Positions 47,203-55,962 of a stretch of DNA of 64,000 nt are shown here, one piece after another. Position 1 is the stretch's first letter, and each line of letters begins with the position of its first letter. A program made the position numbers and the translations under genes. The notes under the pieces were generated by a model. The model did no database searches, had not been told where the DNA came from, and saw only the letters and a list, made by a program, of their open reading frames with translations. Source of the stretch: Mycobacterium sp. IS-836 (GTDB taxonomy: Bacteria; Actinomycetota; Actinomycetes; Mycobacteriales; Mycobacteriaceae); NCBI RefSeq assembly GCF_001954275.1, contig NZ_MBEU01000085.1, positions 1 to 64,000 of the forward strand, written 5' to 3'.

Positions 47203-49320
47203 GTGGTAGCGACCGTCACCGACGAGCAGTTCGCGGCCCGTGAGCTGGTGCGCGATTGGGCACGCGATTCCTCCTCGGGGCCCAACGGGACCCAAGCGAT
47301 CCGCGACGTCGAGCAGGGCAACGCCGATGCGTGGCGGCCGGTGTTGGCCGGCCTGGCCGAACTGGGACTGTTCGGCGTGGCCGTTGCGGAGGACTCCGGC
47401 GGGGCGGGCGGCAGCGTCGAGGACCTCTGCGCGATGGTCGAGGAAGCGGCCAAGGCGCTGGTACCCGGGCCCGTCGCCACCACCGCGCTGGCGACCCTTG
47501 TCGTCGACGATCCCGAAACGCTGGCCGCGCTGGCCTCCGGTGAGCGCTTCGCCGGGGTCGCACTCGAGGGCGCCGTGCAGTTCGACCGTGGTCTTGCGTC
47601 CGGCTCCGTCGATCTGGTGCTGGGCGCCGCCGACGGCGGTCTGTTGCTGCTGCCCGCCGGCGAGACGTGGGTGTTGGTCGACACCCGGTGCGAGGGCGTT
47701 CAGCTGGAGCCGTTGCGGGCCACCGACTTTTCCCGGCCGCTGGCGCGGGTGGTGCTGACGGAGGCGCCGGCCACCGCGATCGAAGCGTCGCGCGAGCGGG
47801 TCGACGAACTCGCCGCGACCGTGCTGGCCGCCGAGGCGGCCGGCGTGACCCGATGGTCCCTGGACACCGCGGTCGCATACGCCAAAGTCCGCGAGCAGTT
47901 CGGCAAGCCGATCGGCAGCTTCCAGGCCGTCAAGCACCTGTGCGCCGAGATGCTGTGCCGAGCCGAACAGGCCGAGGTGGCCGCCGCCGACGCCGCGCGC
48001 GCCGCGGCGGACTCCGACCCCGCACAGTTCTCGATCGCCGCGGCGCTGGCCGCGAGCATCGGCATCGCCGCCGCGAAGGCCAACGTCAAGGACTGCATTC
48101 AGGTGCTCGGCGGCATCGGGTGCACCTGGGAGCACGATGCGCACCTATACCTGCGCCGGGCGCATGCCATCGGCCGCTTCCTCGGCGGCGCCGAGCGCTG
48201 GCTGCGCCGCATCACCGCGTTGACGCAGTCGGGCGTGCGGCGTCGCCTGGGTATCGACCTCAGCGAGGTGGAGGGCCTGCGGCCGGAGATCGCCGCGGCC
48301 GTCGCCGAGGTCGCCGCGCTGCCGGAGGAGAAACGGCAGGCGGCCCTGGCCGACGCCCGGCTGCAGGCGCCGCACTGGCCCCCGCCGTACGGACGCGCGG
48401 CGTCACCGGCCGAGCAGCTGCTGATCGATCAGGAGATGGCGGCCGCCGGTGTCGTGCGGCCAGACCTGGTGATCGGGTGGTGGGCGGCGCCGACCATCCT
48501 CGAGCACGGCACGCCGGAGCAGATCGAGCGCTTCGTTCCGGCGACCCTGCGCGGCGAATTCCTTTGGTGTCAGCTGTTTTCCGAGCCGGGAGCCGGCTCC
48601 GACCTGGCGTCCCTGCGCACCAAGGCGGTCCGCGGTGAGGGCGGGTGGCTGTTGACGGGGCAGAAGGTCTGGACGTCCGCGGCGCACAAGGCCCGCTGGG
48701 GCGTGTGCCTGGCGCGCACCGACCCGGATGCCCCGAAACACAAGGGCATCACCTACTTCCTGCTGGACATGAAATCGCCGGGCATCGAAATCCGGCCGCT
48801 GCGCGAGATCACCGGCGACTCGCTGTTCAACGAGGTGTTCCTGGACAACGTGTTCGTGCCCGACGAAATGGTGGTCGGCACGGTGAACGACGGCTGGCGG
48901 CTGGCCCGCACCACGCTGGCCAACGAGCGGATCGCGATGGCCACCGGCACCGCGCTGGGCAACCCGATGGAAGAACTGCTCAAGGTGCTGGCGGGGATCG
49001 ACCTCGACACTTCCCAGCAAGATCGGCTGGGGCGGTTGATCGTCACCGCCCAGACCGGAGCGCTGCTGGATCAGCGCATCGCGCAGCTCGCGGTGGGCGG
49101 GCGGGATCCGGGGGCGCAATCCAGCGTGCGCAAGCTCATCGGCGTCCGCTACCGGCAGGCGTTGGCCGAATTCACGATGGACGTCTCCGACGGCGGCGGC
49201 CTGGTCCACAACCAAGCGGTTTTCGACTTCCTCAACACCCGGTGCCTCACGATCGCCGGCGGTACCGAGCAGATCCTGCTCACGGTGGCCGCCGAGCGCC
49301 TCCTCGGTCTGCCCCGCTGA
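47203..49320 (+). CDS. fadE34: acyl-CoA dehydrogenase FadE34 (fused two-domain)
   Basis: The protein has 705 residues, two acyl-CoA dehydrogenase modules in one chain (about 1-345 and 360-705). The second carries the FAD/catalytic pattern with WCQLFSEPGAGSDLA and GGTEQILL. The first is a divergent module with LGGIGCTWEHDAHLYLRR. In M. tuberculosis FadE34 (ChsE3) acts in cholesterol side-chain beta-oxidation. GTG at 47203 follows GCGGAGG. It is directly under a KstR box. Confidence 0.94.
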   Translation: MVATVTDEQFAARELVRDWARDSSSGPNGTQAIRDVEQGNADAWRPVLAGLAELGLFGVAVAEDSGGAGGSVEDLCAMVEEAAKALVPGPVATTALATLVVDDPETLAALASGERFAGVALEGAVQFDRGLASGSVDLVLGAADGGLLLLPAGETWVLVDTRCEGVQLEPLRATDFSRPLARVVLTEAPATAIEASRERVDELAATVLAAEAAGVTRWSLDTAVAYAKVREQFGKPIGSFQAVKHLCAEMLCRAEQAEVAAADAARAAADSDPAQFSIAAALAASIGIAAAKANVKDCIQVLGGIGCTWEHDAHLYLRRAHAIGRFLGGAERWLRRITALTQSGVRRRLGIDLSEVEGLRPEIAAAVAEVAALPEEKRQAALADARLQAPHWPPPYGRAASPAEQLLIDQEMAAAGVVRPDLVIGWWAAPTILEHGTPEQIERFVPATLRGEFLWCQLFSEPGAGSDLASLRTKAVRGEGGWLLTGQKVWTSAAHKARWGVCLARTDPDAPKHKGITYFLLDMKSPGIEIRPLREITGDSLFNEVFLDNVFVPDEMVVGTVNDGWRLARTTLANERIAMATGTALGNPMEELLKVLAGIDLDTSQQDRLGRLIVTAQTGALLDQRIAQLAVGGRDPGAQSSVRKLIGVRYRQALAEFTMDVSDGGGLVHNQAVFDFLNTRCLTIAGGTEQILLTVAAERLLGLPR

Positions 49321-49329
49321 CCGCTTTTT

Positions 49330-49392
49330 CGCCGACCCTGTAATTTTGGCGGTCCCTACTCGCACTTTGTCTGCAGATTTACAGCCTCGGCG
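49330..49392. repeat. 63-bp direct repeat, copy 1, with 14-bp imperfect terminal inverted repeats
   Basis: This copy matches 50294-50356 at 62 of 63 positions. Its left end CGCCGACCCTGTAA and right end TTACAGCCTCGGCG are inverted repeats matching at 12 of 14 bases. It begins 9 bp after the fadE34 stop and ends 31 bp before the DUF559 gene start. Confidence 0.95.
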
Positions 49393-49423
49393 ACGTGTCG
49401 GTCGCCGATGCCACTATGCGGGC

Positions 49424-50290
49424 GTGCAGGCGGTGTTTATCGGCAGCGAAGCGGTCGCGCGGGGGGTAGTGACCAGGCACGAAGTGCGGCGTTGGTACGA
49501 GCCGATCTATCCGGGAGTGTATGCCGCACGGGGTCAACAACTTTCGCTGCGGGACAGGACGGAAGGGGCATGGTTGTGGTCGCGACGCCGGGCCATCGTT
49601 GCGGGCGTCGCGGCTTCGGCGTTGCATGGCGCCCGATGGGTCGACGCCGACATCCCCATCGAGTTGATCTGGTCGAGCACGCGGCCACCGACGGGAATCG
49701 TCGCGCGTGAGCAGCTCCTGGCCGGCGACGAAGCCACCCGCGTCGCGGGTCTGCCTGTCACCACCCCCGCGCGAACGGCGTACGACTTGGGCCGGTATCT
49801 GCCGCGCGGGCAAGCCGTTGCGCGGCTCGACGCGCTGATGCGGGCGACTCCGTTTTCGATGGAGGATGTGCTGCTGCTTGCCAAGCGATACCCCGGTGCT
49901 CGCCGGGTGCGACGACTGCGCTCGGTTTTGCACCTTGTCGACGGCGGTGCCGCCTCGCCGAAGGAGACCTGGCTGCGGCTCCTACTCGTCGACGCGGGCT
50001 TGCCTACCCCGACCACCCAGATACCGGTGGTCGACGGCTACCGCGCCCTGGCCATGCTCGATATGGGCTGGCGAGAGTTCGGCGTGGCCGTCGAGTATGA
50101 CGGCGACCAGCACCGTAGCGATCGGCGCCAGTATGTGAAGGACCAGTGGCGCCTACGAAAGCTCGCGGAATTCGGCTGGATCGTCATTCGCGTGATCGCC
50201 GAGGACAAGCCCGAGGATGTCATCGAGCGCGCCACGACGGCGCTCCTCGCTCGAGGTTGGCGACCCGAGCGGACGACGCGAGTCGCTTGA
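49424..50290 (+). CDS. DUF559-type, Vsr-like nuclease-fold protein in a repeat-flanked cassette
   Basis: The protein has 288 residues. The N-terminal about 180 residues resemble AbiEi-like winged-helix regions, with RRWYEPIYPGVYA and TTPARTAYDLGRYL. The C-terminal domain (about 200-285) shows the DUF559 / PD-(D/E)xK pattern with VEYDGDQHRSDRRQY, the D-x2-R run KDQWRLRKL and GWIVIRV. DNA cleavage is possible but untested. GTG at 49424 is chosen; the open frame starts at 49346 inside the repeat. It lies between two 63-bp direct repeats and interrupts the fadE34 to Rv3572-like order. Confidence 0.85.
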   Translation: MQAVFIGSEAVARGVVTRHEVRRWYEPIYPGVYAARGQQLSLRDRTEGAWLWSRRRAIVAGVAASALHGARWVDADIPIELIWSSTRPPTGIVAREQLLAGDEATRVAGLPVTTPARTAYDLGRYLPRGQAVARLDALMRATPFSMEDVLLLAKRYPGARRVRRLRSVLHLVDGGAASPKETWLRLLLVDAGLPTPTTQIPVVDGYRALAMLDMGWREFGVAVEYDGDQHRSDRRQYVKDQWRLRKLAEFGWIVIRVIAEDKPEDVIERATTALLARGWRPERTTRVA

Positions 50291-50293
50291 CGC

Positions 50294-50356
50294 CGCCGAC
50301 CCTGTAATTTTGGCGGTCCCTACTCGCACTTTGTCTGCAGATTTACAGCTTCGGCG
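50294..50356. repeat. 63-bp direct repeat, copy 2, with 14-bp imperfect terminal inverted repeats
   Basis: This copy differs from copy 1 at one base (T for C at 50350). It starts 3 bp after the DUF559 stop codon and ends 10 bp before the stop of the convergent Rv3572-like gene. The left CGCCGACCCTGTAA and right TTACAGCTTCGGCG ends form a 14-bp imperfect inverted repeat. Confidence 0.95.
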
Positions 50357-50366
50357 CGTCCAGAAG

Positions 50367-50903
50367 CTAGGAGAACGTCGTCACCGCGCAGGTGCTGGGC
50401 GAGGTGATGTTGACCCCGGGATAGACCACCTGGATGTGCGTGCAGGTGATGACGTTGACGTCGGTCTTGGGCTGACCGGTCCGCCAATCGGTCGAGTCGA
50501 TGCGCCCCGTCGTCTGGTATTTGTCCGGCGGTCCCTCACCGAAGTAGACGGTGGTGATCTCGTCGTTGCCCATCGCCTTGTGGACCCGTTCGTACTGGCC
50601 GCTGGCGTGCGTGTCCAGGTAGGCCAACCGGTCCGTCGACCGGACCTCGGTGGTCTGGCGGGCCCACAGGCCGGGCGGGAAACCGATCACGCCGCCGTCG
50701 GGGGTGCGCACGTCGGCCCCGGCGGTGAAGTCACAGTGGCCGTCGGACTTGAAGCAATTGAGGAACATGTGCGTCTCGAGCTGGTTGGGGCCGTCGAGCG
50801 GAAACAGCGTGGTGGCCGTGTTGCTGGCCGCCGATGACGCGGGCGCCGGCAGGAACGTCACCATCGCCCCGACCACCGCGAATCCCGTCACTAGCCGCAT
50901 CAT
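50367..50903 (-). CDS. secreted protein of unknown function (Rv3572-like)
   Basis: The protein has 178 residues. The N-terminal signal peptide has MMRL and a hydrophobic core, with likely cleavage near ASSAAS. The mature domain has four Cys (in LNCFKSDGHCDF, ITCTH and STCAV), which could form two disulfides. It sits downstream of kshB on the same strand with a 30-bp gap and may be KstR-controlled with it. ATG at 50903 follows AGGGGAGC. Function unknown. Confidence 0.85.
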   Translation of the reverse strand: MMRLVTGFAVVGAMVTFLPAPASSAASNTATTLFPLDGPNQLETHMFLNCFKSDGHCDFTAGADVRTPDGGVIGFPPGLWARQTTEVRSTDRLAYLDTHASGQYERVHKAMGNDEITTVYFGEGPPDKYQTTGRIDSTDWRTGQPKTDVNVITCTHIQVVYPGVNITSPSTCAVTTFS

Positions 50904-50933
50904 CGGCGCTCCCCTTCCCGATTCGCTACGCGA

Positions 50934-52016
50934 CTAATCGTCGTAGGTGACTTCTACCGAATCAGATTCGGGGTGAGATTGACAGGCCAAAATCAAACCT
51001 TCGTCGAGATCCTGCTGCTCGAGCACGTCGTTGACCTCCATGTTCACCTTGCCGCTGCGCAGCGTGCAGGCGCATGCGCCGCAGTGGCCCTCCCGGCAGG
51101 AAAACGGCGCGTCCAAACCTTTCGCGAGCAAGACGTCGAGCAGCTTGGCGTTACGCGGCCAGGACACGGTATGCGTTTCGCCGTCCAGCTCGACAACCGC
51201 GGTGGCCGGCGGCTCGTCGCCTTCCGCGGTGTCCTCGATCTTGACCGCCGCGAAGGGGTCGGAGTCCAGCGACTTGAACACCTCGATATGTACTTGCGGC
51301 GCAGGCACTTTCAGCGCCTCCAGCGCTTCACGCGAGGCATCCATGAACGGGCCGGGCCCGCAGATGTAGACGGGCCGATCGGTGTAGGGGGCGGCCAGCT
51401 TCGCCAGCGCCGTCGCGCTCGGCAACCCCTGCAGCGATTCCAGCCAATGCAGGACCGTAAGCCGGTCGGGATACTTGGCGGACAGCTCGCGCAGCGCGTC
51501 GGCGAAGATCACCGAGCGATCGTCGCGGTTGGCGTAGAGCAGCGTCACCTGCCCGCTGCCCTCGGCGAGTGCGGACTTGCAGATCGACATGATCGGGGTG
51601 ATCCCGCTGCCGGCGGCCATCAGCAGGAAGTCGGCGTCCAGCGTCTTGGGCACGAAGTTGCCCGACGGCGCCAGCACGTGGATGCGCATGCCTTTGTGGG
51701 CGTGGTCGCACAGCCAGTTGGACGCGTAGCCGTCCGCGGTGCGCTTGACCGTGACTGTGAGCGCGTCGTCGGTGAACGGCGAACTGCACAGCGAGTAGCA
51801 GCGGGCCACCGATCCGGTCCGATCGCTGGGCACGCGCAATGTCAGGAACTGGCCAGGCGCGTAGCGCAGCCGCTCCGGGGGGATGGCGGGGTCGCCGGCC
51901 GCGTCCGGCACCGCGAACACCAACGAACGCGCGTCGTCGGTTTCCGCGACGACCTCGGCGATCTGCAGTTCAAGGACGTGGTCGCCGAGTGGCTCGTCGG
52001 GAATTGCTTCCGTCAA
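50934..52016 (-). CDS. kshB: KshB, reductase of 3-ketosteroid 9-alpha-hydroxylase
   Basis: The protein has 360 residues. The N-terminal FAD-binding domain has RCYSLCSSP, the NAD domain has GSGITPIMS and CGPGPFM, and the C-terminal plant-type 2Fe-2S ferredoxin has CREGHCGACACTL plus a distal Cys. It passes electrons from NADH to the Rieske oxygenase KshA in steroid ring opening. TTG at 52016 is chosen: AAGGAAGGG lies 6 nt before it and length fits the M. tuberculosis protein. A TTG at 52040 is less likely. Confidence 0.95.
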   Translation of the reverse strand: MTEAIPDEPLGDHVLELQIAEVVAETDDARSLVFAVPDAAGDPAIPPERLRYAPGQFLTLRVPSDRTGSVARCYSLCSSPFTDDALTVTVKRTADGYASNWLCDHAHKGMRIHVLAPSGNFVPKTLDADFLLMAAGSGITPIMSICKSALAEGSGQVTLLYANRDDRSVIFADALRELSAKYPDRLTVLHWLESLQGLPSATALAKLAAPYTDRPVYICGPGPFMDASREALEALKVPAPQVHIEVFKSLDSDPFAAVKIEDTAEGDEPPATAVVELDGETHTVSWPRNAKLLDVLLAKGLDAPFSCREGHCGACACTLRSGKVNMEVNDVLEQQDLDEGLILACQSHPESDSVEVTYDD

Positions 52017-52041
52017 GACCAGCCCTTCCTTAGATGACAAC

Positions 52042-52055
52042 TAGAACATGTTACA
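52042..52055. promoter_or_regulatory. KstR operator near kshB start
   Basis: TAGAACATGTTACA fits TnnAACnnGTTnnA at all fixed positions. It lies 25 bp before the kshB start codon, in the divergent kshB-hsaA gap. Confidence 0.88.
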
Positions 52056-52109
52056 GAAAACCCGATTGGTACCGCTACCAGCCGCAGGAACACCCTGCTC
52101 GACACAAAT

Positions 52110-52123
52110 CGGAACGTGTTCTA
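52110..52123. promoter_or_regulatory. second KstR-like operator, near hsaA
   Basis: CGGAACGTGTTCTA fits the KstR consensus except for C in place of the first T. It lies 40 bp before hsaA, so each of the two divergent transcription units has its own box. Confidence 0.75.
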
Positions 52124-52163
52124 GTCTTCTGTGTAAATCCGCACTCCCAGGAGGCAAACGTAG

Positions 52164-53348
52164 GTGACTTCCATTCAACAGCGTGATGCACAGTCGATTC
52201 TGGCTGGCATCGATGATCTGCTTCCGCAGATTCGGGAGCGCGCTCAGGCGACGGAGGACTTGCGCCGGCTGCCCGATGAGACCGTTCAGGCGCTCGAGGA
52301 CGTCGGCTTCTTCACCCTGCTGCAGCCCGAGCAGTGGGGCGGTCTGCAATGCGATCCCACGCTGTTCTACGAGGCGACGCGACGACTGGCGAGCGCGTGC
52401 GGCTCCACCGGCTGGGTGAGCTCGATCGTCGGGGTGCACAACTGGCATCTGGCCCTGTTCGACCAGCAGGCTCAGGAAGAGGTGTGGGGCGAGGACCCCA
52501 AGACGCGGATCTCGTCGTCGTATGCCCCGATGGGCGCGGGCGTGGTGACCGACGGGGGCTACATCGTCAACGGCTCGTGGAACTGGTCGTCGGGCTGTGA
52601 CCACGCCAGCTGGACGTTCGTCGGCGGCCCGGTCATCAAGGACGGCCGCCCGGTGGATTTCGGCAGCTTCCTGATCCCGCGCAGTGAATACCGCATCGAC
52701 GACGTGTGGCATGTGGTCGGGCTGCGCGGCACCGGCAGCAACACGCTGGTGGTCAAGGATGTCTTCGTGCCCCGGCACCGGTTCCTGTCCTACAAGGCGA
52801 TGAACGACGGCACCGCCGGGGGATACCAGACCAACACCGCCCCGGTCTACAAAATGCCTTGGGGCACAATGCATCCCACCACGATCTCGGCCCCGATCGT
52901 CGGCATGGCATACGGCGCGTACGAGGCGCACGTCGAGCACCAGGGCAAGCGGGTGCGCGCGGCGTTCGCCGGCGAGAAGGCCAAGGACGACCCGTTCGCC
53001 AAGGTCCGCATCGCCGAGGCGGCCAGCGACATCGACGCTGCCTGGCGCCAGCTCAGCGGCAACGTCGCCGACGAGTACGCGCTGCTGTCCGCGGGCAAGG
53101 AGATCCCCTTCGAGCTGCGCGCCCGCGCCCGCCGCGACCAGGTGCGCGCCACCGGCCGCTCGATCGCCGCGATCGACCGCCTCTTCGAGGCGTCGGGCGC
53201 CACCGCGTTGGCCAATGACCAGCCGGTGCAACGCTTCTGGCGCGACGCGCATGCAGGTCGGGTGCACGCCGCCAACGACCCCGAGCGGGCGTACGTGATC
53301 TTCGGGAACCACGAGTTCGGGCTGCCGCCCGGCGACACGATGGTCTGA
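52164..53348 (+). CDS. hsaA: HsaA, 3-HSA hydroxylase oxygenase subunit
   Basis: The protein has 394 residues, an acyl-CoA-dehydrogenase-fold flavin monooxygenase of the two-component type. It hydroxylates 3-HSA to the catechol 3,4-DHSA with FMNH2 supplied by HsaB. The ALL-alpha/FAD pattern with STGWVSSIVGVHNW and GLRGTGSNTLVVKDVFVP is typical. GTG at 52164 follows CAGGAGG. It is first in the hsaA-hsaD-hsaC-hsaB operon. Confidence 0.96.
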   Translation: MTSIQQRDAQSILAGIDDLLPQIRERAQATEDLRRLPDETVQALEDVGFFTLLQPEQWGGLQCDPTLFYEATRRLASACGSTGWVSSIVGVHNWHLALFDQQAQEEVWGEDPKTRISSSYAPMGAGVVTDGGYIVNGSWNWSSGCDHASWTFVGGPVIKDGRPVDFGSFLIPRSEYRIDDVWHVVGLRGTGSNTLVVKDVFVPRHRFLSYKAMNDGTAGGYQTNTAPVYKMPWGTMHPTTISAPIVGMAYGAYEAHVEHQGKRVRAAFAGEKAKDDPFAKVRIAEAASDIDAAWRQLSGNVADEYALLSAGKEIPFELRARARRDQVRATGRSIAAIDRLFEASGATALANDQPVQRFWRDAHAGRVHAANDPERAYVIFGNHEFGLPPGDTMV

Positions 53349-53351
53349 TTC

Positions 53352-54224
53352 ATGACGGCGACCGAAGAGCTGACGTTCGAGTCCACGTCGCGCTTCGTGG
53401 AGGTCGACGTCGACGGGCCGCTGAAGCTGCACTATCACGAGGCGGGCGTCGGGAACGACCAGACCGTGGTGCTGCTGCACGGCGGCGGCCCCGGGGCGGC
53501 GAGCTGGACGAACTTCTCGCGCAACATCCCGGTGCTGGCCCGGCACTTCCACGTGCTGGCCGTCGACCAGCCCGGCTACGGCCACTCCGACAAGCGCGCC
53601 GAGCACGGGCAATTCAACCGCTACGCCGCGCGAGCGCTCAAAGGCCTCTTCGATCAGCTGGGTTTGGGACGCGTTCCGCTGGTGGGTAATTCGCTGGGTG
53701 GGGGGACCGCGGTGCGGTTCGCGCTCGACTACCCGGATCTGGCCGGACGCCTGGTGCTGATGGGTCCCGGTGGGCTCAGCGTCAACCTATTTGCGCCGGA
53801 CCCCACCGAGGGCGTCAAGCGCCTGGGCAAGTTCTCCGTCGAACCCACGAAAGAGAACCTCGAGGCGTTCCTGCGCGTGATGGTCTACGACCAGAAGCTC
53901 ATCACCCCCGAGCTGATCGACGAGCGTTTCGCCCTGGCCAGCACACCGGAGTCGCTGACCGCGACCCGCGCGATGGGAATGTCGTTCTCCGGGGCCGACT
54001 TCGAGCTCGGCATGATGTGGCGCGAGGTGTACAAGCTGCGCCAGCCGGTGCTGCTGATCTGGGGACGCGAGGACCGGGTCAACCCGCTGGACGGCGCGCT
54101 GGTCGCGCTGAAGACCATCCCCCGTGCGCAACTGCATGTCTTCGGGCAATGTGGACATTGGGCGCAGGTGGAGAAGTTCGACGAGTTCAACAAACTCACC
54201 ATCGATTTCCTGGGAGGTGCGTGA
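53352..54224 (+). CDS. hsaD: HsaD, 4,9-DSHA C-C bond hydrolase
   Basis: The protein has 290 residues and is a meta-cleavage-product hydrolase. The catalytic triad is Ser114 (GNSLGG), Asp241 (GREDRVN) and His269 (CGHW). HGGGPGA forms the oxyanion hole. It cleaves the ring-opened steroid to HIP-type and 2-hydroxyhexadienoate products. ATG at 53352 is 3 bp after the hsaA stop. Confidence 0.97.
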   Translation: MTATEELTFESTSRFVEVDVDGPLKLHYHEAGVGNDQTVVLLHGGGPGAASWTNFSRNIPVLARHFHVLAVDQPGYGHSDKRAEHGQFNRYAARALKGLFDQLGLGRVPLVGNSLGGGTAVRFALDYPDLAGRLVLMGPGGLSVNLFAPDPTEGVKRLGKFSVEPTKENLEAFLRVMVYDQKLITPELIDERFALASTPESLTATRAMGMSFSGADFELGMMWREVYKLRQPVLLIWGREDRVNPLDGALVALKTIPRAQLHVFGQCGHWAQVEKFDEFNKLTIDFLGGA

Positions 54225-55126
54225 TGAGCATCCGCTCGCTGGGCTATCTACGCATCGAGGCCACCGACATGGTGGCCTGGCGTGAGTACGGCCTGAAAGT
54301 CCTCGGCATGGTCGAGGGCAAGGGCGCCACCGAGGGTGCGCTGTATCTGCGGATGGACGATTTCCCGGCCCGGTTGGTCATTGTTCCCGGCGAGCAGGAC
54401 CGGCTCGCGGAAGCCGGTTGGGAATGTGCGAATGCCGAAGGGCTGCAAGAGATCCGCAACCGGCTCGACGTCGAGGGCACCCCGTACAAGGAGGCCACCG
54501 CCGCCGATCTGGCCGAGCGGCGGGTGGACGAAATGATTCAGTTCTCCGACCCGTCCGGCAACCCGCTGGCCGTCTTCCACGGCGCCGCACTGGAACACCG
54601 CCGCGTGGTCAGCCCGTACGGCCACAAGTTCGTCACCGGCGAGCAGGGCCTGGGCCACGTCGTGCTGACCACCCGCGACGACGAGGAGGCGCTGCACTTC
54701 TACCGGGACGTGCTCGGGTTCAAGCTGCGTGACTCGATGCGGATGCCGCCGCAGGTGGTTGGGCGGCCCGCCGATGGGGCGCCGGCGTGGCTGCGCTTCT
54801 TCGGCTGCAATCCCCGCCACCACAGCCTGGCATTCCTGCCGCTGCCGACCCCGAGCGGCATCGTGCACCTGATGGTCGAGGTCGAAGAGGCCGACGACGT
54901 CGGCCTCTGCCTGGACCGGGCGCTGCGCCGCAAGGTGCCCATGTCGGCCACCCTCGGCCGTCACGTCAACGACCTGATGCTGTCGTTCTACATGAAGACA
55001 CCCAGCGGTTTCGACGTCGAATTCGGTTGTGAGGGCAGGAAAGTCGACGACCACGATTGGATCGCCCGGGAAAGCACGGCGGTCAGCCTGTGGGGCCACG
55101 ACTTCACCGTGGGCATGCGCGGCTAG
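54224..55126 (+). CDS. hsaC: HsaC, 3,4-DHSA extradiol dioxygenase
   Basis: The protein has 300 residues, a type I extradiol dioxygenase with two VOC modules. Iron ligands His145, His215 and Glu266 are in place. It cleaves the catecholic A ring of 3,4-DHSA. ATG at 54224 shares one base with the hsaD stop and follows GGGAGG. Confidence 0.97.
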   Translation: MSIRSLGYLRIEATDMVAWREYGLKVLGMVEGKGATEGALYLRMDDFPARLVIVPGEQDRLAEAGWECANAEGLQEIRNRLDVEGTPYKEATAADLAERRVDEMIQFSDPSGNPLAVFHGAALEHRRVVSPYGHKFVTGEQGLGHVVLTTRDDEEALHFYRDVLGFKLRDSMRMPPQVVGRPADGAPAWLRFFGCNPRHHSLAFLPLPTPSGIVHLMVEVEEADDVGLCLDRALRRKVPMSATLGRHVNDLMLSFYMKTPSGFDVEFGCEGRKVDDHDWIARESTAVSLWGHDFTVGMRG

Positions 55127-55128
55127 CC

Positions 55129-55692
55129 ATGTCGGCGCCGATCGATCCGCGGGCCTTCCGGCAGGTGCTGGGTCAGTTCTGCACCGGGATCACCATCATC
55201 ACCACCGTGCACGACGAGGCACCGATCGGCTTTGCGTGCCAGTCATTCGCGGCGTTGTCGCTGGATCCGCCGCTGGTGCTGTTCTGCCCGACGAAGGTGT
55301 CGCGGTCCTGGAAGGCGATCGAGGCGTCCGGGCGGTTCTGCGTCAACGTGCTGACCGAAAAGCAGAAGGACGTCTCCGCCCGGTTCGGGTCGAAAGAACC
55401 GGACAAGTTCGCCGGCATCGACTGGCACCCTTCCGAACTCGGTTCGCCGGTCATCGACGGCTCGCTGGCCTACATCGACTGCACGGTCGCGTCGGTGCAC
55501 GACGGCGGCGATCACTTCGTGGTGTTCGGCGCAGTCCAATCGCTTTCGGAAGCCCCCAAGATCAAGCCGCGGCCGCTGCTGTTCTACCGCGGCGACTACA
55601 CGGGGATCGAACCGGACAAGACCACGCCGGCCCAGTGGCGCGACGACCTGGAAGCGTTCCTGACCACCACCACCCAGGACACCTGGCTCTAA
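55129..55692 (+). CDS. hsaB: HsaB, flavin reductase for HsaA
   Basis: The protein has 187 residues with the flavin-reductase-like FMN-binding split barrel. GFACQSFAALSLDPPLVLFCP is typical. It reduces FMN with NADH for HsaA. ATG at 55129 is 2 bp after the hsaC stop. It is the last gene of the hsa operon here; in M. tuberculosis nat follows, but here a 4-kb insertion intervenes. Confidence 0.96.
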   Translation: MSAPIDPRAFRQVLGQFCTGITIITTVHDEAPIGFACQSFAALSLDPPLVLFCPTKVSRSWKAIEASGRFCVNVLTEKQKDVSARFGSKEPDKFAGIDWHPSELGSPVIDGSLAYIDCTVASVHDGGDHFVVFGAVQSLSEAPKIKPRPLLFYRGDYTGIEPDKTTPAQWRDDLEAFLTTTTQDTWL

Positions 55693-55806
55693 CGCGCTTT
55701 ACGGCCGCGCCGCGATGTTTGGCGGCGCGCTTCGGAAGTGCGTTCGATATGCATTCACCCATTCGCCGCCAATCGGCCATTCGGGAGCGGACAATCGGGA
55801 GTGATT

Positions 55807-55839
55807 CCCGGTGGCCCGCTGAGGGGGCGGGCCACCGGG
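55807..55839. terminator. strong hairpin downstream of hsaB
   Basis: CCCGGTGGCCCGC at 55807-55819 pairs perfectly with 55827-55839 around a 7-nt loop. No T-run follows. A weaker GC hairpin lies at 55707-55728. Together they probably end the hsa operon. The rest of the 270-bp gap (55693-55962) holds an AT-richer patch near 55868-55885 and nothing coding that I can support. Confidence 0.6.
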
Positions 55840-55962
55840 TGGGGCGCGTCTCTACGAAGTGCCCGTATTAGACATATATCAAACAAGCGGAGGCCAGTGA
55901 CGCAGTTTGGCCATTTTCGGGCCGCGGTCTTGCGCACTGAGGCCTAGCCAGGATCGCTGGGC

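Noticed and set aside
47203..49320. FadE34 as an artificial fusion of two acyl-CoA dehydrogenases
   Set aside because: The two-module length of about 700 residues is normal for FadE34 orthologues.
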